This document shows, piece after piece, positions 53,026 through 60,550 of a stretch of DNA of 64,000 nt. Within the stretch, counting starts at the first letter, position 1, and each line of letters begins with the position of its first letter. This DNA comes from Deltaproteobacteria bacterium UBA6106 (GTDB lineage: Bacteria > Desulfobacterota > Syntrophorhabdia > Syntrophorhabdales > Syntrophorhabdaceae), in contig DIWM01000035.1 of the NCBI GenBank assembly GCA_002428485.1, positions 1 through 64,000 of the forward strand, read 5' to 3'. The notes under the pieces were generated by a model. It was not told the DNA's origin. It worked only from the letters and a program-made list of their open reading frames with translations, and did not search any database. Position numbers and translations under genes: made by a program.

Positions 53026-54501
53026 ATGATGAAGGGGAAGAACCTTTATGCATCGGTAAAGAGCGTCTTCCGCAGCCTCTCGCTGAAGACGCAGTTGCTC
53101 GTCATCCTCCTTTTCCTCCTCGTCATGTCGGTAAGTTCTCTGACCATCATTTACTCGCAGGCCGAGGAGAAGCTCCTCGACAAGCTGAGCGAGAACATCG
53201 ACGACATTACCAAGGCTATACAGATAAGCGTGGAAGAGCTTACCTACAGGGGAGACAGTACGCAAAGGCTGAAGAGCTATGTCGACATGCTCAATAAGAA
53301 GGGGATTAAAGAGATATCCATCGTCAGCGACACATCGGAGGTTATCGCCAGCTCGAACCCGAAAAAGATAGGGACGGTAGAGAAGGTTGGAGAGAAAAAG
53401 AGCTGGCGAAAAAAAGACCTTATGATAACGGCAAGGCTTGGAGAGGAGAGCAAAAAGGACCCCCAGAGGCTCTATAATGTGATAACGCCCGTCTCCATCA
53501 AGGGACAGAATATCGGATACATCCATATCAATATAGCCCTCGACGACTACCGGCTGTTGCAGAGCAGAAGCCACATGAAGAGGGTCCTGAGCATGGTCTT
53601 TGCATTCAGCATCGGCATTATCATCTGCCTCATCCTTGCCGAAAAATATACCGAGCCCATTAAGAAGATCGCCAATGCAAGCAAGAAGATCGCCGAAGGG
53701 GAATTGGTGAAGATAAGGGAAACGGACCGCAAAGACGAGATAGGCGTGCTTGTCAGGAGCTTCAACGAGATGGTGGACAAGCTGGATGAGCGCAAGGAGC
53801 TGGAAGATAAGCTGAAAAAGACGGAACAACTTTCAATGATCGGGCAGCTCTCGTCCGGCATAGCGCACGAGATAAGGAACCCCCTCAATTTTCTCACGCT
53901 CTCAATAGGACACATTAAAGAGAGGGTGGCGGAATCAGAGATAGGCGACAAAGAGGATCTCAAGGCCCTGCTCGACAGCCTGCTGAAAGAGATATACAGG
54001 GTCAACGAACTGATACACAACTTCCTTTTCCTGGGGAAGCCAATAGCGCTCAACAAAGAATGGGTATCCCCCGAGACGCTGATCAACGAGGCGCTGTCTA
54101 TCGTGCGGGACAAGGTGAGAAGCGGGATTACGATGGAGGTTCGATGCAGTGAAAACGGATTACAGGCTTACTGCGACAGGGAATATACGAGAATATGCCT
54201 GATAAATCTTGTATTGAATGCCGTTCAGGCCATAGAAGAAGATAAAGGCCTGGTGACGATCAGGTGCGGCAAAGAGGATCCCTTCTTATATATCGCGGTC
54301 AGCGATACAGGAGGGGGGATCGAAAGCAATGAGTTGGAAAAGGTCTTTGAGCCCTACTATTCAACAAAGAAATTCGGCATCGGCCTTGGGCTTGCCATTA
54401 CAAAACGCTTCGTTGAAGAACACGGGGGAACGATCACCCTGGAAAGCGCGGTAGGGAAAGGAACCACAATGAAACTGAGGATACCCGCTCATGAAGCATG
54501 A
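53026..54501 (+). CDS. Membrane sensor histidine kinase (NtrB/ZraS-like)
   Basis: 491 residues from the ATG at 53026, preceded by AAGAGGATAAG; the frame extends to 52996 inside gltX. Two membrane spans (about 18-40 and 185-205) frame a periplasmic sensor of about 140 residues, then HAMP (about 205-255) and a kinase core with phosphoacceptor H281 (SSGIAHEIRNP). ATPase motifs include DTGGGIE and GIGLGLAI. Its partner regulator overlaps by 11 bp. The sensed signal is unknown. Confidence 0.92.
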   Translation: MMKGKNLYASVKSVFRSLSLKTQLLVILLFLLVMSVSSLTIIYSQAEEKLLDKLSENIDDITKAIQISVEELTYRGDSTQRLKSYVDMLNKKGIKEISIVSDTSEVIASSNPKKIGTVEKVGEKKSWRKKDLMITARLGEESKKDPQRLYNVITPVSIKGQNIGYIHINIALDDYRLLQSRSHMKRVLSMVFAFSIGIIICLILAEKYTEPIKKIANASKKIAEGELVKIRETDRKDEIGVLVRSFNEMVDKLDERKELEDKLKKTEQLSMIGQLSSGIAHEIRNPLNFLTLSIGHIKERVAESEIGDKEDLKALLDSLLKEIYRVNELIHNFLFLGKPIALNKEWVSPETLINEALSIVRDKVRSGITMEVRCSENGLQAYCDREYTRICLINLVLNAVQAIEEDKGLVTIRCGKEDPFLYIAVSDTGGGIESNELEKVFEPYYSTKKFGIGLGLAITKRFVEEHGGTITLESAVGKGTTMKLRIPAHEA

Positions 54502-55981
54502 CAGGGGCAGCATCCTCGTTGTAGAGGACGACAAGAACCAGAGGGGGATCATCAGGACGATCCTCATGAAGGAGGGGTTCTACATAGAAGATGTAGAGCG
54601 CGGGAAAAAGGCCATCGATATCATGAGGGCAGGCAGCTTTGACCTTGTCCTTACCGATCTGCGGCTGCCTGACGTTGACGGCACCGAGGTGCTGAAGGAG
54701 GCGAAGGCGCTCAACAAGCTTTGCCACGTCATTATCATCACGGCCTTCGGATCCATACCCTCAGCCGTGGAGGCAACAAAACTCGGCGCCTTCTACTATC
54801 TCGAAAAACCTTTTGAAAAAGATCAGCTCCTGCTCGTGATCAATAATGCAATGAACCAGGTGAGATTGCTGAAAGACAATATTATGCTGAAGAACCAGCT
54901 TGTTGACCGGTTCCACCTCGGCAACATTGTCGGCGTCCACGGAAGCATGGAGGCATTGTATAAGATCGTTCTGAGGGTAGCGCCGGCCAGCTCCACAGTT
55001 CTTATCTATGGAGAAAGCGGCACAGGAAAGGAACTTTTTGCAAAGAGCATTCACTACAACAGCCCCAGAAAAAACAAGCCCTTTTTTGCCATCAACTGCG
55101 CGGCGATCCCGGAGACGCTTCTGGAGAGCGAACTCTTTGGTTACGAGAAGGGCGCGTTTACCGGCGCGTTTTCCAGGCACAACGGGCTTTTCGAGCAGGC
55201 AAATAGCAGCACCCTGTTCCTCGACGAGATCGGTGACCTCACGTTAAGCACCCAGGCGAAATTGCTGAGGACCATTCAGGAGAAAGAGATACGGAGGATA
55301 GGGGGCAGAGAGACGATCAAGCTGGACGTGAGGATCATCGCCGCAACAAACAAGAAACTCGAAGACGAGATAGCAAAGGGACGGTTCAGGGAAGACCTTT
55401 ATTATCGCCTGAACGTCATTGCCTTTTCCATTCCGCCACTCAGGGAAAGGGCAACGGACATACCGCTGTTAATAGAATACTTTCTCAAGAGGCTTGACGA
55501 GTCCCACGGAACAAAAAAGACGCTTGATCCCGGCGTCCTCCAGGCGCTTTTACAATATACATGGCCCGGCAACGTGCGGCAGCTTGAATCGGTGATCGAG
55601 AGGGCCTACGTGATGTGTGACAGCGACGCCATTGACATTGACCATGTGCCCGACGAGGTGAAACAAGGCAGTGCGTCCAGCATGTCCCTTGAGAAGTTAC
55701 GTTCCTCCATAGATTACCTTATTGATGCCAAGCTTACCGCGGCGGAGTACCGCCTTTATCTCTACCTTACCAAGCTCGACCCATTGGACGAAAAATTTCA
55801 TGAACAGCTTGAACCGAAAGAGATCGTCGAGAGGCTCGGCATCAACAGGGACACATTTTTCGTCGGGGTAGGAAAGCTTAGAGACCTCGGGCTATTTGAT
55901 TATAAGGCGAAAACAGGACAAGGAAGGCACCTTTCCCACGTAAAGCACCCAAAGAAGATCCATTCGGAAATATCCGACTAA
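54491..55981 (+). CDS. NtrC-family sigma-54 activator with atypical C-terminus
   Basis: 496 residues. Receiver (1-125) with D13/D14, phosphoacceptor D56, T84 and K106. AAA+ domain with Walker A at 174-181 (GESGTGKE) and the sigma-54 contact loop GAFTGA (221-226). The C-terminus (about 405-490) looks like a winged helix (EPKEIVERLGINRDTFFVGV) rather than the usual Fis-type helix-turn-helix. The gene's last codons contain a TCGGAAATATCCGA palindrome that is repeated three more times downstream, upstream of the two small exported-protein genes. Confidence 0.93.
   Translation: MKHDRGSILVVEDDKNQRGIIRTILMKEGFYIEDVERGKKAIDIMRAGSFDLVLTDLRLPDVDGTEVLKEAKALNKLCHVIIITAFGSIPSAVEATKLGAFYYLEKPFEKDQLLLVINNAMNQVRLLKDNIMLKNQLVDRFHLGNIVGVHGSMEALYKIVLRVAPASSTVLIYGESGTGKELFAKSIHYNSPRKNKPFFAINCAAIPETLLESELFGYEKGAFTGAFSRHNGLFEQANSSTLFLDEIGDLTLSTQAKLLRTIQEKEIRRIGGRETIKLDVRIIAATNKKLEDEIAKGRFREDLYYRLNVIAFSIPPLRERATDIPLLIEYFLKRLDESHGTKKTLDPGVLQALLQYTWPGNVRQLESVIERAYVMCDSDAIDIDHVPDEVKQGSASSMSLEKLRSSIDYLIDAKLTAAEYRLYLYLTKLDPLDEKFHEQLEPKEIVERLGINRDTFFVGVGKLRDLGLFDYKAKTGQGRHLSHVKHPKKIHSEISD
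55964..55977. promoter_or_regulatory. UAS 1, distal site for small secreted gene 1
   Basis: TCGGAAATATCCGA, a perfect palindrome in the last codons of the activator gene. Its centre is 33 bp from UAS 2 and about 130 bp before the predicted start of transcription. Confidence 0.7.
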
Positions 55982-55991
55982 AATATGGCAG

Positions 55992-56015
55992 GTTAGTCGG
56001 AAATATCCGACTAAC
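55992..56015. promoter_or_regulatory. UAS 2, proximal site for small secreted gene 1
   Basis: A 24-bp perfect inverted repeat with 10-bp arms; its core is TCGGAAATATCCGA at 55997-56010. The centre lies 72.5 bp before the GG of the -24 element. Confidence 0.75.
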
Positions 56016-56073
56016 ACAGGTATTCACAACCCCTCATTGTAATAATATTATTTATTTTTAACACGTTATGATG

Positions 56074-56090
56074 TTGGCACGGTAAATGCA
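56074..56090 (+). promoter_or_regulatory. Sigma-54 promoter of small secreted gene 1
   Basis: TTGGCACGGTAAATGCA. The GG (56076-56077) and GC (56088-56089) are separated by exactly 10 bp, as needed by sigma-54; the -12 part has ATGCA instead of TTGCA. Expected start of transcription is near 56101. Confidence 0.85.
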
Positions 56091-56126
56091 AATAATTGTA
56101 ACATAAAAAATTAAACCATAAACGAG

Positions 56127-56245
56127 AGGAGGTGAAACAATATGAAGAAGATTTTCATGATCGCACTTGCAATTCTGATCAGCGTGGCATTCGTCACAAC
56201 GGTGTTCGCACAGGCGCCGAAAGACGCCCCGAAGCCGGCAGCAGC
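56127..56245 (+). repeat. 119-bp perfect direct repeat, first copy
   Basis: From the ribosome site to codon 35 of small gene 1; identical base for base to 56746-56864, 619 bp away. It covers the signal peptide and first mature residues. Confidence 0.9.
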
Positions 56246-56468
56246 CGATAAGCCCTCAGCGAAGGTAGAGAAACCCTCAGCGAAGGTAGAGAAACCGGCA
56301 AAGGTAGAGAAGGCGGAGAAACCGGCAAAGGAAAAGAAGGCGAAAAAGGAAAAGAAGGTAAAAAAGCCAAAGAAAGAAGCCCCGGCAAAGGCCGAACCTG
56401 CAACACCGGCAGCACCGGGAGCACCAGGAACAAAAGCAACACCGGCAACACCGCCGGCAAAGAAGTAG
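56142..56468 (+). CDS. Small secreted Lys/Ala/Pro-rich protein 1
   Basis: 108 residues with a signal peptide (1-23, cleaved after VFA). The mature part is low-complexity, with KVEKPA-type repeats, a run of lysines around residues 58-72 and a Pro/Ala/Thr tail ending PPAKK; no folded domain is evident. The strong positive charge suggests binding to cell-wall polymers, DNA or lipid. AGGAGGTG precedes the ATG. It has the same signal peptide and first mature residues as protein 2, and is controlled by a sigma-54 promoter. Confidence 0.85.
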   Translation: MKKIFMIALAILISVAFVTTVFAQAPKDAPKPAAADKPSAKVEKPSAKVEKPAKVEKAEKPAKEKKAKKEKKVKKPKKEAPAKAEPATPAAPGAPGTKATPATPPAKK

Positions 56469-56487
56469 TCTCTTTGCAGACAATGAG

Positions 56488-56514
56488 GGGGTGGGATCTT
56501 CTCGCCCCTTTTTT
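56488..56514 (+). terminator. Intrinsic terminator after small secreted gene 1
   Basis: GGGTGGGA (56489-56496) pairs with TCTCGCCC (56500-56507) with G-U pairs and a TCT loop, followed by TTTTTT. It matches the terminator of gene 2 in form. Confidence 0.75.
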
Positions 56515-56582
56515 ATTAATCAATCTCAACCAGAATAACCAAGCCCCAATAACCACCGGCAAGCCCACGAAAAAAGACATCG

Positions 56583-56596
56583 TCGGAATTATCCGA
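56583..56596. promoter_or_regulatory. UAS 3, distal site for small secreted gene 2
   Basis: TCGGAATTATCCGA. Centre 33 bp from UAS 4, the same spacing as the first pair. Confidence 0.7.
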
Positions 56597-56615
56597 CCAC
56601 CATACCCCTTTTTCG

Positions 56616-56629
56616 TCGGAATTATCCGA
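56616..56629. promoter_or_regulatory. UAS 4, proximal site for small secreted gene 2
   Basis: TCGGAATTATCCGA. Its centre is 72.5 bp from the GG of the second -24 element, identical to the first promoter. Confidence 0.7.
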
Positions 56630-56692
56630 TTATGGTGCATCGTATATAATCAAAAATAATCAACTATCTCATATTATTAGAGTGTTAAGGTC

Positions 56693-56709
56693 GTGGCACG
56701 GTAAATGCA
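56693..56709 (+). promoter_or_regulatory. Sigma-54 promoter of small secreted gene 2
   Basis: GTGGCACGGTAAATGCA, GG (56695-56696) and GC (56707-56708) with a 10-bp gap. It shares 16 of 17 bases with the first promoter. Confidence 0.85.
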
Positions 56710-56745
56710 CAACAATGCTCATACAAGATTAAACCGTAATAGGGA

Positions 56746-56864
56746 AGGAGGTGAAACAATATGAAGAAGATTTTCATGATCGCACTTGCAATTCTGATCA
56801 GCGTGGCATTCGTCACAACGGTGTTCGCACAGGCGCCGAAAGACGCCCCGAAGCCGGCAGCAGC
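56746..56864 (+). repeat. 119-bp perfect direct repeat, second copy
   Basis: The second copy, including AGGAGGTG and the first 35 codons of small gene 2. The identity suggests recent duplication or gene conversion while the rest has diverged. Confidence 0.9.
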
Positions 56865-57219
56865 AGCCGACAAGCCGGCAGTAGATAAACCTGCAAAGGC
56901 AGAGAAGGCAGCGAAACCTGCAAAGGCAAAAGCCAAAGCCTTCACGGGCGAGGTAGTAAATGCAGATGCAGCAGCATTTGTGGCGAAGGACAAAAAAGGC
57001 GAGATGACCTTTGACGTCAGTGGTGTAAAGGGTTACAAAGCAGAGGGTTACAAGGCTGGTGACAAGGTCGTAGTAAAATATTCTGAGAAAGACGGCAAAA
57101 TGATGGCGTCAGCCATTACGAAAGCCAAGGCTCCGGCAAAAAAAGAGGCTCCCAAGAAAGAGATGAAGAAGGAAGACAAGCCGGCAGCAACACCGCCGGC
57201 ACCGCCAGCAAAGAAGTAG
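56761..57219 (+). CDS. Small secreted protein 2 with Lys/Ala/Pro linkers and a beta domain
   Basis: 152 residues. The signal peptide (1-23) equals that of protein 1. After an Ala/Pro/Lys-rich linker (24-60), residues about 61-120 (KAFTGEVVNADAAAFVAKDK to MMASAI) form a small OB/SH3-like beta domain similar to DUF5666-type domains, then a Lys/Pro tail with PPAKK. Perhaps cell-wall- or metal-binding; unproven. Controlled by the second sigma-54 promoter and followed by a strong terminator. Confidence 0.85.
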   Translation: MKKIFMIALAILISVAFVTTVFAQAPKDAPKPAAAADKPAVDKPAKAEKAAKPAKAKAKAFTGEVVNADAAAFVAKDKKGEMTFDVSGVKGYKAEGYKAGDKVVVKYSEKDGKMMASAITKAKAPAKKEAPKKEMKKEDKPAATPPAPPAKK

Positions 57220-57239
57220 TATCTTTACAGACAATGAAG

Positions 57240-57265
57240 GGGTGGGATCTTCCCACCCTTTTTTT
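57240..57265 (+). terminator. Intrinsic terminator after small secreted gene 2
   Basis: Perfect 8-bp stem GGGTGGGA/TCCCACCC (57240-57247 with 57251-57258), TCT loop, then seven T. Confidence 0.9.
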
Positions 57266-57299
57266 GTTTATTACGATATAGACCATGACTCAGGCACAA

Positions 57300-57478
57300 A
57301 ACGACAAGCACGAAACTCTAATATCGAAACACTAAACAATATCAAAATTCCAAACACCTAATGTTCAAAACAAATAACTCTGAACGTATTTTGATATTTG
57401 AGCATTGGAACATTCGGAGTTGTTTAGGGTTTAGTGCTTAGAACTTCGTGCTTGTATTACGTTTCGTGCTTCAAATTT
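57300..57478. repeat. AT-rich palindromic repeat, family B copy 3
   Basis: Left arm units CTAAACAATATC, CTAATGTTC; right arm units GAGCATTGGAACATTCGG, GTTTAGGGTTTAGTGC. It lies after the priA-like gene's end, between convergent genes. Confidence 0.6.
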
Positions 57479-59438
57479 AGATATTCGGCGGATCTACCTC
57501 TATCCGCACGCCGGGCATGTCGTATATTTCCAGGAGGGTTTGATAAAGGATTTCGTCGTTTCCTTTCAGGATCATCTTCCACCTGTATGCCTTTTTCCTT
57601 TGCACGAGAGGGCCGGTTATGTGGTCGAAGAGACCTTGTTGCGCCAAGGCATCTTTTATTTTTTTTACAACCGGCAACCCCGCTTCTTTTGTTTTTTTTA
57701 CAACTTCTACCAGGAACGCCCTCGTAAACGGCGGGAAGTCGGCAGTTTTTCTCTTATTTAATTCGTCTCTGTAGAATGCCTCCATATCAAACAGGGATGA
57801 GGGATCCACCTTTTTCCTGCTGTCCATAAAGAAGAAGACCTCGCGGGGAGTGAGGGCGTCAAGAAGGTTGATAAGGACGTGGAACATCTTCTCGTCCGAC
57901 CTGTACCCGGCCATACGTCGCATGTCTTCCCAGCCAAAGAGCACAAGGGTGTGGACATGAACGTCGTATAATTTAGAGAGAGGCTGGGTTCCTATAAGGA
58001 CATAGGGTTGTTTGCCGGACGGGAGCGGAGGCTTCGCCCTCTTTTTTCCGGCATCACCGGAAAACCTTACAACGGGATATTGAGGAAGGGCCCCCTTGAG
58101 ATGCTCCTCGATATATTCAGCGCCGATCTGGCCGAACCGTATTATATTCCCCCCGCAATAGCTGCACTGTTCTTTGAACGTAAAATCTCCTGCACAGTTG
58201 TTACATGTAAGTCTTCCCGTTTCTTTTTGATAGTTCAGCGCACCTTCGCACCGGGGGCACAGGAAGGGCTTTTTGCATTCCGCGCACTGGATAAAAGAGC
58301 CGTAATCCTTTCTGGGGGTGAAGACCGCAACGCTTTCCCCCCGCTCAAGCGCCTTGTTTGCTGTCGCAACCAACTCCTCAAGCAGCGCACCGTACGACTT
58401 GGCGATTACTTCGTGGATGTGTTCATCAAAATGCCTGTCCACCGGCCATTTACTGTCAATGAAAATAAATCCCTTTTCCCGGGCACGGTGGTATGACTCG
58501 ATCGACGGAGAAGCACTGCCGATAAAAAGCCCGGTCCTTTCTATCCCTGCCCTTTGTATTGCAACGGCCGGCGGATTGAACCTGAAGCCCTCTTCGTTCC
58601 TGTACTCGTCCTCTTCATCCCTTTCCACGACGATGCATGAAAGCCTGTTAACAGGGAGAAAAACAGCGCTTTTATTGCCAAGGATCAGGCATCCATGATC
58701 CTGCCTTGCCCTGAAATAGGCCTCCATCCTCTTTTTTAACGGTATCGATGAGCCGTACCAAAAGACGCGGTCCCTGAATGCCGCCGAAAGAGCACGGTAA
58801 AAATAGGCGCCTGCGGAGAAATAGTCCGGGAGAAGCATCATGACGTTGTTGCCTTTTTCCAGATGGGCTGCGATAAGCTGGAGGTACCTTTCAAGGCGGC
58901 CTGAAATTTCTCCGGCATAAAGCGTCTTTTCTCCACCCGCACCGTCCCCTCCTATGGTATCGGCCGGCAGGAAGTCCGCACCGGTCAATGTGTCAAAAAG
59001 CGTGGCGGAACCTTCCCTGAGATGGTGCAGAAGGGCAATCTTCCCTGCGGCCTTTAACGCCTTTCGGAGAGGCATGCTGTCGAGGGACCCCAATGACCGC
59101 GCGTTTGCCCTGACGCAAAGATAGCGTTCAATATGGAGGGTCAGGGGCAGCGCGCATTTCAGGACAACGCCCGGAGGGGCAACATAATAGCGCGATGCCC
59201 ATTCGACAAGGTCTTCAAGGGGGGCGGTAAGAAGGGGGAAGGGATCGAGCACCTCGATAATCTCTTTGAGCCCCGGACCGGTTCCTTCTTCGAAGCCGGC
59301 GACAAAGCCGGTCAGCGTTTTGTTGTGGAAAGGAACGGCAACCCTGCTGTATTTCCGGATACAGGGCCCCCATTCATCGGGTGCAAAATATGAAAATGCC
59401 TTTGTTACCGGGATCGGTAAGGCGACATGAACGATCAT
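57477..59438 (-). CDS. priA: PriA-like primosomal protein, apparently without helicase motifs
   Basis: 653 residues; the 3'BD-like N-terminus (1-100), the Cys-rich zinc module (about 384-430, with CAECKKPFLCPRC and CNNC, CSYC) and the C-terminal part match PriA, which restarts replication. The usual Walker A (G-GKT) in the expected position is replaced (LYAGEISGRLERY), and the DEEH box reads as ERDEED. ATP-driven unwinding is therefore doubtful, as in actinobacterial PriA. Coupled to murI by ATGA. Confidence 0.82.
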   Translation of the reverse strand: MIVHVALPIPVTKAFSYFAPDEWGPCIRKYSRVAVPFHNKTLTGFVAGFEEGTGPGLKEIIEVLDPFPLLTAPLEDLVEWASRYYVAPPGVVLKCALPLTLHIERYLCVRANARSLGSLDSMPLRKALKAAGKIALLHHLREGSATLFDTLTGADFLPADTIGGDGAGGEKTLYAGEISGRLERYLQLIAAHLEKGNNVMMLLPDYFSAGAYFYRALSAAFRDRVFWYGSSIPLKKRMEAYFRARQDHGCLILGNKSAVFLPVNRLSCIVVERDEEDEYRNEEGFRFNPPAVAIQRAGIERTGLFIGSASPSIESYHRAREKGFIFIDSKWPVDRHFDEHIHEVIAKSYGALLEELVATANKALERGESVAVFTPRKDYGSFIQCAECKKPFLCPRCEGALNYQKETGRLTCNNCAGDFTFKEQCSYCGGNIIRFGQIGAEYIEEHLKGALPQYPVVRFSGDAGKKRAKPPLPSGKQPYVLIGTQPLSKLYDVHVHTLVLFGWEDMRRMAGYRSDEKMFHVLINLLDALTPREVFFFMDSRKKVDPSSLFDMEAFYRDELNKRKTADFPPFTRAFLVEVVKKTKEAGLPVVKKIKDALAQQGLFDHITGPLVQRKKAYRWKMILKGNDEILYQTLLEIYDMPGVRIEVDPPNI

Positions 59439-60259
59439 GAAGAGAGAAGGAAATCTTTGAAATCAAGGTTCCTGAGGGATTTAACGCGCGTCAGCCGCTC
59501 GCCGAGGAGGCGGCCGCCGATCTCTTCGAACGCCTCCGGCGCATCGGTTACGAAATACTCGCAGCCGCCTCCGGCCTTATCGTTCAGGAGGCGTTTTTTC
59601 TCCAGGATATTTTTGACCTCTTTTGCGGTTTCCCGCCCCGTATGAACGATCGCTACGCCTTTGCCCATAATCTTTTTTATTACCTTCTCCAGTGCCGGGT
59701 AGTGTGTGCACCCCATGACAAGGACATCGATGCCGGATCGCTTCAGGTCGTTAAGGTATTTCTTTGCCATGAGATAGGCAACTTCATCGTCCTCAAGGCC
59801 CTCTTCCACGATAGGGACAAAGAGGGGGCAGGAACGCGAGATGACGACGGCACGGGGGCTGATCTTTTTGATGGATCTTTCGTATGCCATGCTCTTTATG
59901 GTGCCCTTTGTGCCGATCACGCCTATCTTCCTGTTTTTTGTATGGCTCACCGCTTCCTGTGCGCCGGGATCGATGACGCCGATAACGGGGACAGGCAGCT
60001 TTTTCTGAAGGATGTTCAAGGCGAACGCAGATGAGGTGTTGCAGGCAACGACGAGGAGCTTGATCCCTCTGGTAAGGAGGAACAGCGCGCTTTCAAGGGC
60101 ATACCTCGTAACGGTCTGCGGCGACTTGTTCCCGTAAGGCAGGCGCGCAGTATCGCCGAAGTAGACGATGTGCTCACGGGGCAGGAGCGCCTTCACCTCT
60201 TTAAGCACCGTGAGTCCACCGACGCCCGAATCGAACATGCCTATCGCAAGCTTCCGCAT
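59435..60259 (-). CDS. murI: Glutamate racemase
   Basis: Provides D-glutamate for peptidoglycan. 274 residues. The catalytic cysteines are C73 in VACNTSS and C184 in VMGCTHYP, with D10/S11 in FDSGVGGL. Full length. Its stop overlaps the priA-like start. Confidence 0.95.
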   Translation of the reverse strand: MRKLAIGMFDSGVGGLTVLKEVKALLPREHIVYFGDTARLPYGNKSPQTVTRYALESALFLLTRGIKLLVVACNTSSAFALNILQKKLPVPVIGVIDPGAQEAVSHTKNRKIGVIGTKGTIKSMAYERSIKKISPRAVVISRSCPLFVPIVEEGLEDDEVAYLMAKKYLNDLKRSGIDVLVMGCTHYPALEKVIKKIMGKGVAIVHTGRETAKEVKNILEKKRLLNDKAGGGCEYFVTDAPEAFEEIGGRLLGERLTRVKSLRNLDFKDFLLSS

Positions 60260-60315
60260 GGAGAAAGATTATGGTAAGGTGGGTGAAAAGTCAAGAAAAC
60301 CTAGAAGCCTAGTAG

Positions 60316-60507
60316 GGTCAGCCCTTGACATTTGACAAAATATAAGCTGGAACTTGTATCCATGGTAAGCATTGGAGCGTATCATTTATTATTAGTAGAT
60401 TTTTCTGACAGCATGAGTTTTTGTTAGAAAAAGAAAAGTGAAAAAGAATATATTTAGTGGGATAATAAAAATAGATTGAGCAAAAGTCAAATGTCAAGGG
60501 CCGACCC
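60316..60507. mobile_element. Small inverted-repeat (MITE-like) element
   Basis: A 22-bp inverted repeat at 60316-60337 and 60486-60507, 21 of 22 matching, encloses about 150 bp of A/T-rich sequence with no ORF. The arms contain GTCAAATGTCAAGGGC. The form fits a non-autonomous element or a REP-type structure mobilised by an outside transposase; no transposase is near. Confidence 0.55.
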
Positions 60508-60550
60508 CAATTCGCCCAATTCGCCGAGTAAGGAGGAGAGAGAACCGGTG

